A stretch of 64,000 bases of DNA from NCBI RefSeq assembly GCF_000568255.1, contig NZ_KK037166.1:4310374-4374373 (forward strand), in the 5' to 3' direction. The translations under genes were made by a program, and so were the position numbers. Below the pieces are notes generated by a model. That model made no database searches. It was not told the origin of the DNA and worked only from the letters and a program-made list of their open reading frames with translations. Shown here piece by piece: positions 25,691 to 35,270 of the stretch (the stretch's first letter is position 1; every line of letters begins with the position of its first letter). The stretch comes from Kutzneria sp. 744. Lineage in GTDB: Bacteria > Actinomycetota > Actinomycetes > Mycobacteriales > Pseudonocardiaceae.

Positions 25691-26583
25691 CCGATCTCCA
25701 ACCGCCGCCAGCTCCACAGAAACACCAGCGCGGCGACGATCGACCCGGCCGAGGCCAACGACTGCGCGGACAGGTAGATGATCCACGTGTCGTCCCGCAG
25801 GGCACTGTCCAGGCCGTCACGGGCCAACAGCACGACGGTGAAGAACACGCCGAAGGCCAGGAAGAACACGCCGACAAGCGCGGTGAACGTGACGATGAGG
25901 ACCCGGGGGATGCGGCGCTTGCCGTCGTGACGGGAGACCAAACCCCGCCCGGCGAGCCACCAGGAGGCGAGGCAGCCGAGAGCGAGGGCGATGGCGTCGG
26001 CGGCGAGGGTGTCGGAGAGGCGGTGCCACTTGGCGGTGACGGTGTAGGCGCCGATGCCGACGGCCCAGGACAGGACGAAGAACAGCGCGACCCCACGCCA
26101 TCGGTAGGGCACGACGATCAAGGCGGCGAACAGCACGGTCATGGCGATGGTGGTGTGGCCGCTGGGCAGGCTGTTGTCGGCGTAGTGGCCGGTGAGGGAG
26201 ACCAGGGGCGGCCGGGGCAGGACGTAGCGCTTGAGGCCCTGGGTGATGATCTGGCCGGCGACGATGACGCCGACGGCGGCCAGCGCGAGCTCCCAACGGC
26301 GGCGCAGCAGGCCGATGGCGGCGATGAGGACCACGGCGGCGGCCAGGGAGTAGACGGTGATCTGGTCCAAGCCCTGGCTGGCGTTGCCGGCCTCGCTGGC
26401 GCCGACCTGGTCGGCGCCGCGCAGAGCGGCGTTCTCCAGCTCCTGGCCGACGGGCGTGAGCACGGCGAGCACGTAGACGAGGACGGCGACGACACCGCTG
26501 CCGATGGCCACGTGCAGCCAGCGACGGGCGGGCACGTCCTGACGGTCCTGGGTCAAGGACTCCGACTGAAGCACAGGCGGCAT
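25687..26583 (-). CDS. PAP2-family membrane phosphatase
   Basis: A 298-aa protein with several membrane helices and the acid-phosphatase signature in order: K-R-Y-V-L-P-R-P-P (K-x6-RP), S-L-P-S-G-H-T-T (PSGH) and A-K-W-H-R-L-S-D-T-L (SR-x5-H-x3-D-like, with Lys for Arg uncertain). Family members dephosphorylate lipid phosphates such as undecaprenyl pyrophosphate or phosphatidate on the outer face. ATG 26583 gives a cytoplasmic N-terminus of about 20 residues before the first helix. It extends beyond the PAP2 core with two more C-terminal helices. Divergent from the CBM-like gene. Confidence 0.9.
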   Translation of the reverse strand: MPPVLQSESLTQDRQDVPARRWLHVAIGSGVVAVLVYVLAVLTPVGQELENAALRGADQVGASEAGNASQGLDQITVYSLAAAVVLIAAIGLLRRRWELALAAVGVIVAGQIITQGLKRYVLPRPPLVSLTGHYADNSLPSGHTTIAMTVLFAALIVVPYRWRGVALFFVLSWAVGIGAYTVTAKWHRLSDTLAADAIALALGCLASWWLAGRGLVSRHDGKRRIPRVLIVTFTALVGVFFLAFGVFFTVVLLARDGLDSALRDDTWIIYLSAQSLASAGSIVAALVFLWSWRRLEIG

Positions 26584-26790
26584 GCTATCCACAGTGGACC
26601 GGGGGGCGGTGGCCTGCGGAAATCCGGCCAGCACCGTCCGGTCAAGGCCCACTCTCCGCCAGTGACGCCCACACGGGAAGTGAACCCCTTTCACGATTAC
26701 TGTGCGAAATGGTCTAAGGTGAGCCGCCGTGGAGATCACCCACTTGCGCCACTCGGTTCCCCCGACCGGGCTCACGGAGGTGTACCGGCC

Positions 26791-27249
26791 ATGACCAACC
26801 GCCAGAAACGCACCGTGATCATCACTGCCGCGATTCTGGGGCTGTTCTGCCTCGGCATGGTGCTCTGGGCCGTCACCCGCTCGCCCGATCCGGTCGCGGA
26901 GCCGGTGCCGTACCCCACCACCTCGGCGGCCAGCGCGACCTCGACGACACCGAGCTCCACCACTGCGACCACGACGTCGGCGCCTCCGACGACGACCACG
27001 ACAACGACCACCACCAAGGCGCCGGCCGCCCCGCCGAAGACCACGGCGAAGCCGCCGGCCGCTCCCCCACCCCCGGCGACCACGCACAACGCCCTCTGCC
27101 AAGCCGGCGAATGGCAGCGCGACACGGCCTACGACAGCGGGGCATTGGTCCAGCACAACGGGTCCGAGTGGTACGCCCACTCGTGGAACTACAACGCGGA
27201 ACCCGGCGCCAACGCCGAGAACGCGTGGATCCGCGCCATCCAGTGCTGA
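26791..27249 (+). CDS. membrane-anchored protein with C-terminal carbohydrate-binding (CBM5/12-like) module
   Basis: A 152-aa protein: an N-terminal signal anchor (R-K-R-T-V-I-I-T-A-A-I-L-G-L-F region), a long Thr/Ser/Pro/Ala linker (about residues 35-100, with nine consecutive Thr), then about 50 residues with A-G-E-W-Q-R-D-T-A-Y-D-S-G-A-L-V-Q-H-N-G and E-W-Y-A-H-S-W-N. Aromatic spacing (W, Y, W, Y, W) matches chitin-binding CBM5/12 modules. It probably displays a polysaccharide-binding domain on the surface. GGAGG sits 9 bases before ATG 26791. Confidence 0.82.
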   Translation: MTNRQKRTVIITAAILGLFCLGMVLWAVTRSPDPVAEPVPYPTTSAASATSTTPSSTTATTTSAPPTTTTTTTTTKAPAAPPKTTAKPPAAPPPPATTHNALCQAGEWQRDTAYDSGALVQHNGSEWYAHSWNYNAEPGANAENAWIRAIQC

Positions 27250-27274
27250 CCGGCAGCCGGTCAACGCCACCGGC

Positions 27275-28156
27275 CTAGTCCGTCGGCAAAGGCTGTTCCT
27301 GCAAGGCATTGAGCACGAGGTTGACGGCCGCCCGGCGGGGCGAGCCCCGCCGCACGACCGCCGCGATGGTGCGGGTGACGGGAACGGCGAGCTCACGGGT
27401 GACGACGCGGTAGCGGCGATCGACGGCGAGGCCGGGCAGCAGTGCGATGGACAGCCCGGCCTCGACGTGTTGCAGCGTCATGAGGTAGTTGCTGAACCGG
27501 CACACCACCCGAGGCTCGAAGCCCGACTCGCGGCACAGCCGGAGGGTCAGATTCGCCATGTACGACTGGGGAATGTCGAGCGCCCACGGCTCGGCGGCGT
27601 AGTCGGAGAGGACGGCGGGGCCGCGCGGGACGTTGCGGTCGGGCGAGGCGACGAGCACGACGGGATCGGCAGCCAAGGGCACTATGTCGAGGTCGGGGCC
27701 CAGCGGCAGCTCGACGAAGTCGGTGGTCGTGATGATCACGTCGGCGTCGCCGCCGCGCAGGGCGGGAATGGACTCGTGCGGCTCCAACTCCAGCAGCTCG
27801 ACGTCGAGCTGCGGATATCGCTGCACGGCGGGCACGGCGAGGGTGTGGATGGCGCTCTGGAAGGCCCCGAGCCGGACCAGGCCGGCCGGCTCGTCGTGCA
27901 GGCCGCGCAGCTCGGCCTCGACGGTGTCCATGTGGTCGAGGATCGCCCGCGCCCGCCGGGCCAGCAGCTGGCCGGCGGGCGTGAGGCGAACCCGCCGGCC
28001 GGTGCGTTCCAGCAGCTGGGTGCGGGTTTCCGTCTCCAGCACGGCGAGCTGCTGGGACACGCTGGAGGCCGACAGGTTGGCGTCCAGGGCGACCGCGCGG
28101 ATGGTGCCCAGGGTGTCGAGCCGGCTCAGCAGCCGCAGCCGCCACGGGTTCAGCAT
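27275..28156 (-). CDS. LysR-family regulator, probable DgdR-like
   Basis: A 293-aa LysR protein. The N-terminal wHTH reads L-S-R-L-D-T-L-G-T-I-R-A-V-A, L-N-L-S-A-S-S-V-S-Q-Q-L-A-V-L-E, and the long linker helix and two-lobed effector domain follow. It is divergent from a 2,2-dialkylglycine decarboxylase gene; in Burkholderia cepacia the LysR protein DgdR controls dgdA from the same arrangement. ATG 28156 is preferred because an upstream ATG at 28165 would put the start inside the probable operator at 28165-28185. Confidence 0.88.
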   Translation of the reverse strand: MLNPWRLRLLSRLDTLGTIRAVALDANLSASSVSQQLAVLETETRTQLLERTGRRVRLTPAGQLLARRARAILDHMDTVEAELRGLHDEPAGLVRLGAFQSAIHTLAVPAVQRYPQLDVELLELEPHESIPALRGGDADVIITTTDFVELPLGPDLDIVPLAADPVVLVASPDRNVPRGPAVLSDYAAEPWALDIPQSYMANLTLRLCRESGFEPRVVCRFSNYLMTLQHVEAGLSIALLPGLAVDRRYRVVTRELAVPVTRTIAAVVRRGSPRRAAVNLVLNALQEQPLPTD

Positions 28157-28164
28157 GCCGCCCA

Positions 28165-28185
28165 TTGTGCGGCTCAGCCGTACAA
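28165..28185. promoter_or_regulatory. 21-bp dyad, likely LysR operator
   Basis: TTGTGCGGCT and AGCCGTACAA form inverted arms around one central base, with a single mismatched pair (G/T position in each arm). It fits the T-N11-A type site bound by LysR proteins and lies 9 bases from the LysR start in the 85-base gap to the decarboxylase gene. Confidence 0.6.
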
Positions 28186-28202
28186 CCAAGCCAGAATTGT
28201 GA

Positions 28203-29483
<1,281 letters not shown>

Positions 29484-29667
29484 TCACCGTGACGAAGGCG
29501 GCCGGGACGAGCTGACGTACTGGCCCGGCCGTGGGCGATGAGGACCGCCCACCACAGCAGCACGACGACCTCGAACCACACCGCCCGGACGCCGGCGGCT
29601 AGCGCGCCCCGGTCCCGAGTTGGCGGCTAGCGGCCCAGGGGCGCTCGACACGCCCCCAGGCCGCCTT
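29484..29667. other. intergenic gap between convergent genes, weak hairpin
   Basis: No gene is apparent. The direct repeat GGCGGCTAGCG occurs at 29594-29604 and 29622-29632. GGGGCG at 29638-29643 and CGCCCC at 29651-29656 can form a short hairpin that may help terminate the two convergent transcripts. Confidence 0.4.
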
Positions 29668-31278
29668 TCAGGCCGCCACGCACAGCGGCCGGCCCTCGCG
29701 CAGCGGCAGTTCCCCGCCCCGCCAACGGTTGCGCAGCAGCCGGTCGTGCGAGACGACGACAACCGCGCCGGAGTAGTCGGCCAGCGCGGCCTCCATCTCC
29801 TCCACCAGCGTCAGCGACAGGTGGTTGGTCGGCTCGTCCAGCAGCAGCACATCCACCTCCTGCACCAACAACCGCGCGAGCGCCAGCCGGCGCTGCTGCC
29901 CGATGGACAGCGAGCCCACCGGCGTGCGCAGGTCGGACTCGGCGAACAGGCCCAGCGACATCAGCCGCTCCGCGTGCTCGTCGGCGGTGCCGACCCGGCC
30001 CTGGGCGAACGTGGCCAGCACGCCGCGTTCCGGGTGCCGGACCGTGTTCTCCTGTGGCAGGTAGCCGATCCGGCCGTTGCGGGTCACCGTGCCGGCGTCC
30101 GGTCGCAGCTCGCCGGACAGCACGGCCAGCAGCGTGGACTTGCCCGCCCCGTTCGGCCCGGAGACGAACAGCCGCTCACCGGCCGACACCGTGAGGTGGT
30201 CGACCGCCAGCCGGCCGGCGACGCTGACGTCGGACAGCTCGATCACCGTGCCCTCGGCCGCGCCGCCGGACAGCGGTGCGTTGAGCCGCAACGGATCCGG
30301 TGGCTTCGGCACCGGCTCGGCCCGCAGTCGGTCGAGGCGTTCGGCCGCGCTGCGCACCCGCGTGTAGATGCTGGCCTGCACCCGCTGGCCGTCCCCGTTG
30401 TACTTGCACTTGTTGTGGTCCTTCATCGCACGGCCGGGTGCGACGCGATACGCCGTGGTCGCGCCCCACTGCGTCCAGTGCTCGATCTCCCCGGCCCACT
30501 CGGCGTACTGCTGCTCCCAGCGCTGCCGGGCGGCCCGCTTCTCGTCGAGGTAGCCGGCGTATCCGTTGCCGTAGCGGGTGATCGCACGGCGGTCGCCGTC
30601 CACCTCGATGATCGCGGTGGCCACCCGTTCCAGCAGCAGCCGGTCATGAGTGACCACGACCAGCGTGCCCCGGTGGGCCCGCAGCCGGTCCTCCAGCCAG
30701 CTCAGCGCCTGCGCGTCGAGATGGTTGGTGGGCTCGTCGAGCAGCAGCAGCTCCGGCTCGGACGACAGCACGCCGGCCAGCGCCAGCCGGGCCTGCTGGC
30801 CACCCGATATCGTCCCCAGTGGACGGTCGCGGTCGAGATGGCCGATGCCCAGCGCGGACATCGCCGCCGCCACCTTGGCGTCGGCCCGGTAGCCGTCGCG
30901 GATCTCCAGCGCCGTGAGCAGATCCCCGTACGCCGCGAGGCCACCCTCATCCAGGGTCTGCTCGGCCTCGTGGATTTTCCTTTGCAGTTCTCGGATCTCG
31001 ACCAGGGCGGCGTCGATCGCGTCGCCGACGGTGGCCGTCGGCGACAGGTCGAGCACCTGCCCGAGGTGTCCGATCCCGCCCGGCGCCTCGACGATGACCT
31101 CCCCGTCGTCCGGCCGCTCCTGGCCGGCGATCAGCCGGAGCAGCGTGGACTTGCCGGATCCGTTGTCGCCGACGACACCCACGCGTTCGCCCGGGCGGAC
31201 CGTCGCGGAGACGGTGTCGAGCACTCGCCGGTGGGCAAAGGACTTGCTGACGTTCCGAATGGTGAGCTGAGCTGACAA
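29668..31278 (-). CDS. ABC-F ATPase, probable ribosome-protection protein (copy 1)
   Basis: A 536-aa soluble protein with two ABC domains and no membrane segments. Domain 1: Walker A G-D-N-G-S-G-K-S-T, signature I-S-G-G-Q-Q-A-R-L, Walker B L-L-L-L-D-E-P-T-N-H-L-D. Domain 2: G-P-N-G-A-G-K-S-T, signature L-S-I-G-Q-Q-R-R-L, L-L-L-D-E-P-T-N-H-L-S. The linker between them contains the charged helical P-site tRNA-interaction region. ABC-F proteins dislodge antibiotics from ribosomes or regulate translation. The start is TTG at 31278, supported by AGGAGG 5 bases upstream. It is the downstream member of a tandem pair with the gene at 31360. Confidence 0.92.
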   Translation of the reverse strand: MSAQLTIRNVSKSFAHRRVLDTVSATVRPGERVGVVGDNGSGKSTLLRLIAGQERPDDGEVIVEAPGGIGHLGQVLDLSPTATVGDAIDAALVEIRELQRKIHEAEQTLDEGGLAAYGDLLTALEIRDGYRADAKVAAAMSALGIGHLDRDRPLGTISGGQQARLALAGVLSSEPELLLLDEPTNHLDAQALSWLEDRLRAHRGTLVVVTHDRLLLERVATAIIEVDGDRRAITRYGNGYAGYLDEKRAARQRWEQQYAEWAGEIEHWTQWGATTAYRVAPGRAMKDHNKCKYNGDGQRVQASIYTRVRSAAERLDRLRAEPVPKPPDPLRLNAPLSGGAAEGTVIELSDVSVAGRLAVDHLTVSAGERLFVSGPNGAGKSTLLAVLSGELRPDAGTVTRNGRIGYLPQENTVRHPERGVLATFAQGRVGTADEHAERLMSLGLFAESDLRTPVGSLSIGQQRRLALARLLVQEVDVLLLDEPTNHLSLTLVEEMEAALADYSGAVVVVSHDRLLRNRWRGGELPLREGRPLCVAA

Positions 31279-31359
31279 GGGGGCCTCCTGAGTTCGATGT
31301 GGACGGTCGGACGTGGCCTGCGACGCGTGATCACCGCACGGCCCTCCTTCTCTCAGGTG
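31279..31359 (-). promoter_or_regulatory. possible translated leader between the two ABC-F genes
   Basis: On the minus strand AAGGAGG, about 18 bases after the upstream ABC-F stop, is followed by GTG CGG TGA (3-base spacing) and, one base further, by a GTG at 31334 opening an Arg-rich frame (M-I-T-R-R-R-P-R-P) that runs across the TTG start of copy 1 out of frame. Antibiotic-inducible ABC-F genes are often controlled by short upstream ORFs. The arrangement is suggestive only. Confidence 0.35.
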
Positions 31360-32967
31360 TTATGCGACCTTGCCGTCGGCGAGCACCAGTTCGGCGCCCT
31401 GCCATGTCTTGCGCAGCCACCGGTCGTGCGACGCGATGACCACCGCTCCTGGCGCCGACCGCAGCGCCTGCTCCAGTTCCTCGGCCAGGCCGAGGGACAG
31501 GTGGTTGGTCGGCTCGTCCAGCAGCAGCACCTCCGGCGGCCGGGCGATCAGCACCGCCAGCGCCAGCCGCCGCCGCTGCCCGATCGACAGCTGCCCCACC
31601 GGCCGGTCCAGATCCCTCCCGGCCAGCAAACCCAGCTGGGACAACGCGACCGCTTGCTCGCCGGCCGCCGCGTAGATCTGGCGCGGCGTCTTCGTCTGGT
31701 CAGCGAAGGCAACGTCCTGCTCCAGCAGGCCGATCCTCACGCCACGGGCCCGGTGCACCACGCCGTTGGCCGGAGTCAGCTTGCCCGCCAACACCTTCAG
31801 CAGCGTGGACTTGCCGGCCCCGTTGCCGCCCCGCACCATCAGCCGGGCCGAGGTCGTGACGTCCAACTCGTCCAGCTGCAGCCGACCCGGCAGCTGCACG
31901 TGTCGTAGCGACACGGCCAGCTGGTCCGGCAGTGTCTTGCCGGTCAGGTCGGCCTTGAACCGCAACGGTTGTGGCGGCCGGCGGACCTGCGCCCTGGTCA
32001 GCTCGTCCAGCCGCTGCTGGGCGTTGCGGACCCGGCGGGAGATCTGCTTCTGCACCCGCCCGCCGTGCCGGTCGTAGGCGGCCTTGTTGTTGTCCTTCAT
32101 CGCCCGGTGGTGGTTCACCTGGCGCGCGGTGACGTTCACCGATTCCTTGAGCTCGGCCAGCTCCGTCTGCTCCTCGTCGTACTGCTGCTCCCAGCGGGCC
32201 CGCTCGGCCCGCTTGGCCGCCAGGTAGTCGGTGTAGGCGCCGCCGAAGCGGGTCGCCCCGCCGCGGGCCGGGTCCAGGTCGAGGATGTCCGTGCACACCG
32301 CGTCCAGGAAGACACGATCGTGCGAGGCCACCACCACCGTGCCCGGCAGCTTGGTCAGCTGCTGCTCCAGGAACGTCACCGCCTCGTCGTCGAGGTGGTT
32401 GGTCGGCTCGTCCAGCAGCATCGCCCGGGGCTGCCGGATCAGCAGCGCGGCCAGGCCCAGCCGGGACCGCTGCCCGCCGGAGAACCGCGCCAGCCGCCGG
32501 CTCGGGTCCACTTCGGACAGTCCGAGCCCGGCCAGCACCAGCTCCGCGCGGCGGTCCGCGTCCCACAGGTCGTGGTCCTGCGCCCACTCCAGCACATCGC
32601 CGTACTCGGCCAGGACTTCGTCGTCCTCGGGGTCGCGGGTCATCCGCGCACCCAGCTCGTCCAGCCGCCGCCGGGCCGCCCTGATGTCGGCCAGCGCGTC
32701 GTCGATGACGTGCCGGACCGTGTCGTCCGGGCCGAAAGGCAGTTCCTGCAACAGGAATCCGCAGTCCTGCGGCCGGCTGACCGTGCCGGCGTCGGGCTCT
32801 TCGTCGCCCGCGAGCAGGCGCAGCAGGGTGGACTTGCCCACGCCGTTGTCGCCGACCAGGCCGAGCCGCTGGCCCGGGGACGCCGTCAGTCCGACGCCGT
32901 CGAGAACGCGCCGGTCGCCATAGGTTTTGACCAGGTCATGGGCGTGCAGAAAGGGAATATTTGACAT
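31360..32967 (-). CDS. ABC-F ATPase, probable ribosome-protection protein (copy 2)
   Basis: A 535-aa two-domain ABC-F protein. Domain 1: G-D-N-G-V-G-K-S-T, F-S-G-G-Q-R-S-R-L, M-L-L-D-E-P-T-N-H-L-D. Domain 2: G-G-N-G-A-G-K-S-T, L-S-I-G-Q-R-R-R-L, L-L-L-D-E-P-T-N-H-L-S. A charged interdomain helix pair (N-H-H-R-A-M-K-D-N-N-K-A-A-Y-D) is present. It is a diverged paralogue of the next gene and is transcribed first. Together they may protect ribosomes against two ligands, or against a self-made antibiotic. ATG at 32967 is the obvious start, just outside domain 1. Confidence 0.92.
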   Translation of the reverse strand: MSNIPFLHAHDLVKTYGDRRVLDGVGLTASPGQRLGLVGDNGVGKSTLLRLLAGDEEPDAGTVSRPQDCGFLLQELPFGPDDTVRHVIDDALADIRAARRRLDELGARMTRDPEDDEVLAEYGDVLEWAQDHDLWDADRRAELVLAGLGLSEVDPSRRLARFSGGQRSRLGLAALLIRQPRAMLLDEPTNHLDDEAVTFLEQQLTKLPGTVVVASHDRVFLDAVCTDILDLDPARGGATRFGGAYTDYLAAKRAERARWEQQYDEEQTELAELKESVNVTARQVNHHRAMKDNNKAAYDRHGGRVQKQISRRVRNAQQRLDELTRAQVRRPPQPLRFKADLTGKTLPDQLAVSLRHVQLPGRLQLDELDVTTSARLMVRGGNGAGKSTLLKVLAGKLTPANGVVHRARGVRIGLLEQDVAFADQTKTPRQIYAAAGEQAVALSQLGLLAGRDLDRPVGQLSIGQRRRLALAVLIARPPEVLLLDEPTNHLSLGLAEELEQALRSAPGAVVIASHDRWLRKTWQGAELVLADGKVA

Positions 32968-33146
32968 GCGACACCTACCGCGGAAGGAACGGGATGCGGA
33001 AAGCCCGCCGGGCCGTCGGCGACTCTCAGGTCGCGGGCCGCGGACGCGGGCTGGGTGCGAAGTCAGTAAACCATGATGGCCACAGTCTGGCAGCGAAGCT
33101 CCTAGGCGTCAACAGTTTGTGTCGGAGCCGGCCTCGACTTCGGCTC
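32968..33146 (-). other. upstream region of the ABC-F pair
   Basis: This 179-base stretch holds the promoter and leader of the ABC-F operon. A minimal frame ATG GTT TAC TGA lies at about 33073-33062 on the minus strand without a good ribosome binding site. No strong terminator/antiterminator pair was found by eye. Confidence 0.35.
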
Positions 33147-33310
33147 TCAGCAGCCGTTGAGCATGGTGGTCAGCGCCGTCTTGGCCGCGTCGTCGTAGGG
33201 GCTGAACCACTTGCCCGCCATGGCCGCGCAGGCACTGTTGGTGGTCACGCCCGTGCCGTCCGCTTGAGCACGGTTTCGCGGGTGTCGTAGGTGCCCGGCG
33301 GTCGCGCAGG
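33147..33310 (-). pseudogene. remnant of a secreted HNH-family nuclease (DUF1524-like)
   Basis: Read on the minus strand, one frame gives Y-D-T-R-E-T-V-L-K-R, and the next, after a one-base shift near 33260, gives D-G-T-G-V-T-T-N-S-A-C-A-A-M-A-G-K-W-F-S-P-Y-D-D and ends at TGA 33147. Joined, this matches the region just before the D-I-D-H motif of secreted actinobacterial HNH endonuclease-family proteins (T-R-x-x-V-L-K-R-D-G ... G-x-W-x-S-P-Y-D). The catalytic HNH part is absent and a stop lies just upstream of the fragment, so it is non-functional. The family assignment is from memory of the motif. Confidence 0.55.
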
Positions 33311-33520
33311 TCACCAGGGCGAGGGATAACGGGCGGCCGTTCTAGGCCATGGTCAGGTCGCTGCTCAACACGTGTGACCGTGCCTGTTGTCAGTTTTCGC
33401 CGCTCGTCTGCCTCGCAGTCACCCTGTTGTCGCAGCGTCTTGGTTGCCGTTCGCCGCGTCTTCTGCGGATTCAGCTGGTATGCATACGAAGGTGGACAGA
33501 CTGCCGGGAAAGTGGACGCC

Positions 33521-34648
33521 GTGATCACCGCCGGGCATCCCTTCGCGCCGCCCGCGCACGAGCAGGCGTGGATCGACACCGCCGTCGAGCTGGCCGCCTC
33601 GTTCACCGAGACCGCCGGCGCCTATGACGAGAGCGGTGAGCTGCCGCTGGCCAATCTCCAGGCCCTGCACCGCAGCGGGCTCGACACCGCCCTGCTGCCC
33701 GTCGAGTACGGCGGGTCGTCCCTGAGCTACCGCAGTTTTGGGCAGATCGTCCGGTTGTTGGGCGCCGCATGCCCGTCCACCGCGTGCATCTGGGTCATGC
33801 ACATCGGCGCCGCCGCCGGCCTCGTCACCCGCTCCGCTCCCGACGTCGCCCGCTTCTACGCCGCCGAGCTGATCGCCGGCCGCCGCTTCTGCAACGCCTT
33901 GTCCGAGCCCACCGGCGGCAACCTGTTCTTGATGCCTTTGCAGCACGCCCAGCCCGTGCCCGGCGGCTTCGCGCTGACCGGCGCCAAGCGCTTCGCCTCC
34001 GGCTGCGAGATCGCCGACCACTTCCTGATCAACGCCCTGGTCGACGATCGGGCCACTTTTTTCGGCCTGGCCGCCGATCCGTCGTCCATGCGGTACATCC
34101 CCATCTGGGACACCATGGGCTTGCGGGCCAGCCGCAGCCAGCTCATCGAGTTCACCGGCACCCTGTTGCGTTCGGACCGCCGTTGTCCCCCGTCTTCCGG
34201 TCCTCACCCCAACCACATCGGCGCCGGCTTGGCTTTCCTGTCCCTCGGCATCGCCGACGCCGCCCTCGCCGCCTTGGTTTCCCACGCCCGCCGCCGCGTC
34301 ATCCCCACCACCGGCCGTCCGCTGGCCGACATGCAGTGGCTCCGCTTCGACGCCGCCGACGTCCACTCCCGCCTTGAGGCCGCTGGCATGTACTCCCACC
34401 ACATGTGTTGGCTGGCCGACCAGAACTCCCCCGAGTTCATCCCCGCCACCATGCGCGCCAAGCAGCTCGCCAACCAGATCGCCGTCGACGCCGCCCAGCT
34501 CGCCGTCCGCGTCGGCGGCGCCTCCGCCGGCTACCTGCGCTCGTCCCCCATCGAGCGCCTCTTTCGCGACGCCCAGGCCGGCGGCCTCATGGCCTACTCC
34601 GTGGAGGTCTGCAAGGACACCATCGGCGCTTCGCTCCTCGCCGAGTAG
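33521..34648 (+). CDS. acyl-CoA dehydrogenase-like flavoenzyme
   Basis: A 375-aa protein of the acyl-CoA dehydrogenase fold. The N-terminal helical domain (L-L-P-V-E-Y-G-G-S-S-L-S-Y-R), the beta domain (C-N-A-L-S-E-P-T-G-G-N, F-A-L-T-G-A-K-R-F-A-S-G) and the C-terminal four-helix bundle (Y-L-R-S-S-P-I-E-R-L-F-R-D-A-Q-A-G) are all present. Relatives include hydroxylases and desaturases such as the DszC/HpaB-like group, so the exact reaction is open. GTG at 33521 has GGGAAAG about 9 bases upstream; GTG 33512 is an alternative. No partner gene lies beside it. Confidence 0.85.
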   Translation: MITAGHPFAPPAHEQAWIDTAVELAASFTETAGAYDESGELPLANLQALHRSGLDTALLPVEYGGSSLSYRSFGQIVRLLGAACPSTACIWVMHIGAAAGLVTRSAPDVARFYAAELIAGRRFCNALSEPTGGNLFLMPLQHAQPVPGGFALTGAKRFASGCEIADHFLINALVDDRATFFGLAADPSSMRYIPIWDTMGLRASRSQLIEFTGTLLRSDRRCPPSSGPHPNHIGAGLAFLSLGIADAALAALVSHARRRVIPTTGRPLADMQWLRFDAADVHSRLEAAGMYSHHMCWLADQNSPEFIPATMRAKQLANQIAVDAAQLAVRVGGASAGYLRSSPIERLFRDAQAGGLMAYSVEVCKDTIGASLLAE

Positions 34649-35270
34649 CCCGCTCGCCTCTCCGCTTCCGCGTCTCTGCGTCACTGCGTGGAGGTTGGCA
34701 GTGCCCGCGCCGGCCGGACACCAGCCAGCATCGGGGCAGGCCAGTGCCCTGCCTCTCTGCCCCGTTTCTCCCAGCCCGTCCGAGAACACCGGCCGCCGGT
34801 CCACCATCGTCACCGCCCGGCACGGGCTCTCGGCTTCCTCGCCCGCTTCCCACAGCGCCCGCTCGTCCTGCCTCCACCCTTCGGTGTCGGCAGGGAATTC
34901 AGGATTCGCCGACATACTCCAATACTACCCGCCTTTGTGATCCACTTCCGTTACACACCAACCTATATACGATCGTGGCACCCTTCAGACCCGTCGCTGG
35001 AAATCGCTTTCCAAAACCCGCGCAACGCTTTCATCACGGAGACCTGTCCCCCACCCTCCGACCCGTCCCAAGCCTTCTGCAAAACGCACGCACCCACCAA
35101 ACCGATGTCGCGCAACGCACCCCGCTCACCCACCTAGCGCCCCTCCACCCCAACACCGCATGCCGTAGAGAGAATGATTGTTGTGCAGGCGGAGACGGCA
35201 ACCGCGCGGTGCGGACATCCGACGCACCACCACAACTCAAGAACCGACACCCCACCCAACCCGACCGCCG
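34649..35270. other. 622-base region without a convincing gene
   Basis: The plus strand is strongly pyrimidine-rich over most of the stretch and no frame on either strand shows the third-position GC pattern of a gene. The part around 34905-34985 is lower in GC (ACATACTCCAATACTACC, CCTATATACGATCG) and might hold a promoter. An open minus-strand frame from ATG 34915 extends into the antisense of the flavoenzyme and is not accepted. It may be decayed coding sequence. Confidence 0.5.

Noticed and set aside
27000-27030. ACG/ACC simple repeat as a microsatellite element
   Set aside because: It is simply the codon run of the Thr-rich linker in the CBM-like protein, with mixed Thr codons.
33419-34915. 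498-aa minus-strand frame starting in the intergenic region
   Set aside because: Mostly antisense of the acyl-CoA dehydrogenase-like gene; start lacks a usable ribosome binding site and the product is low complexity.
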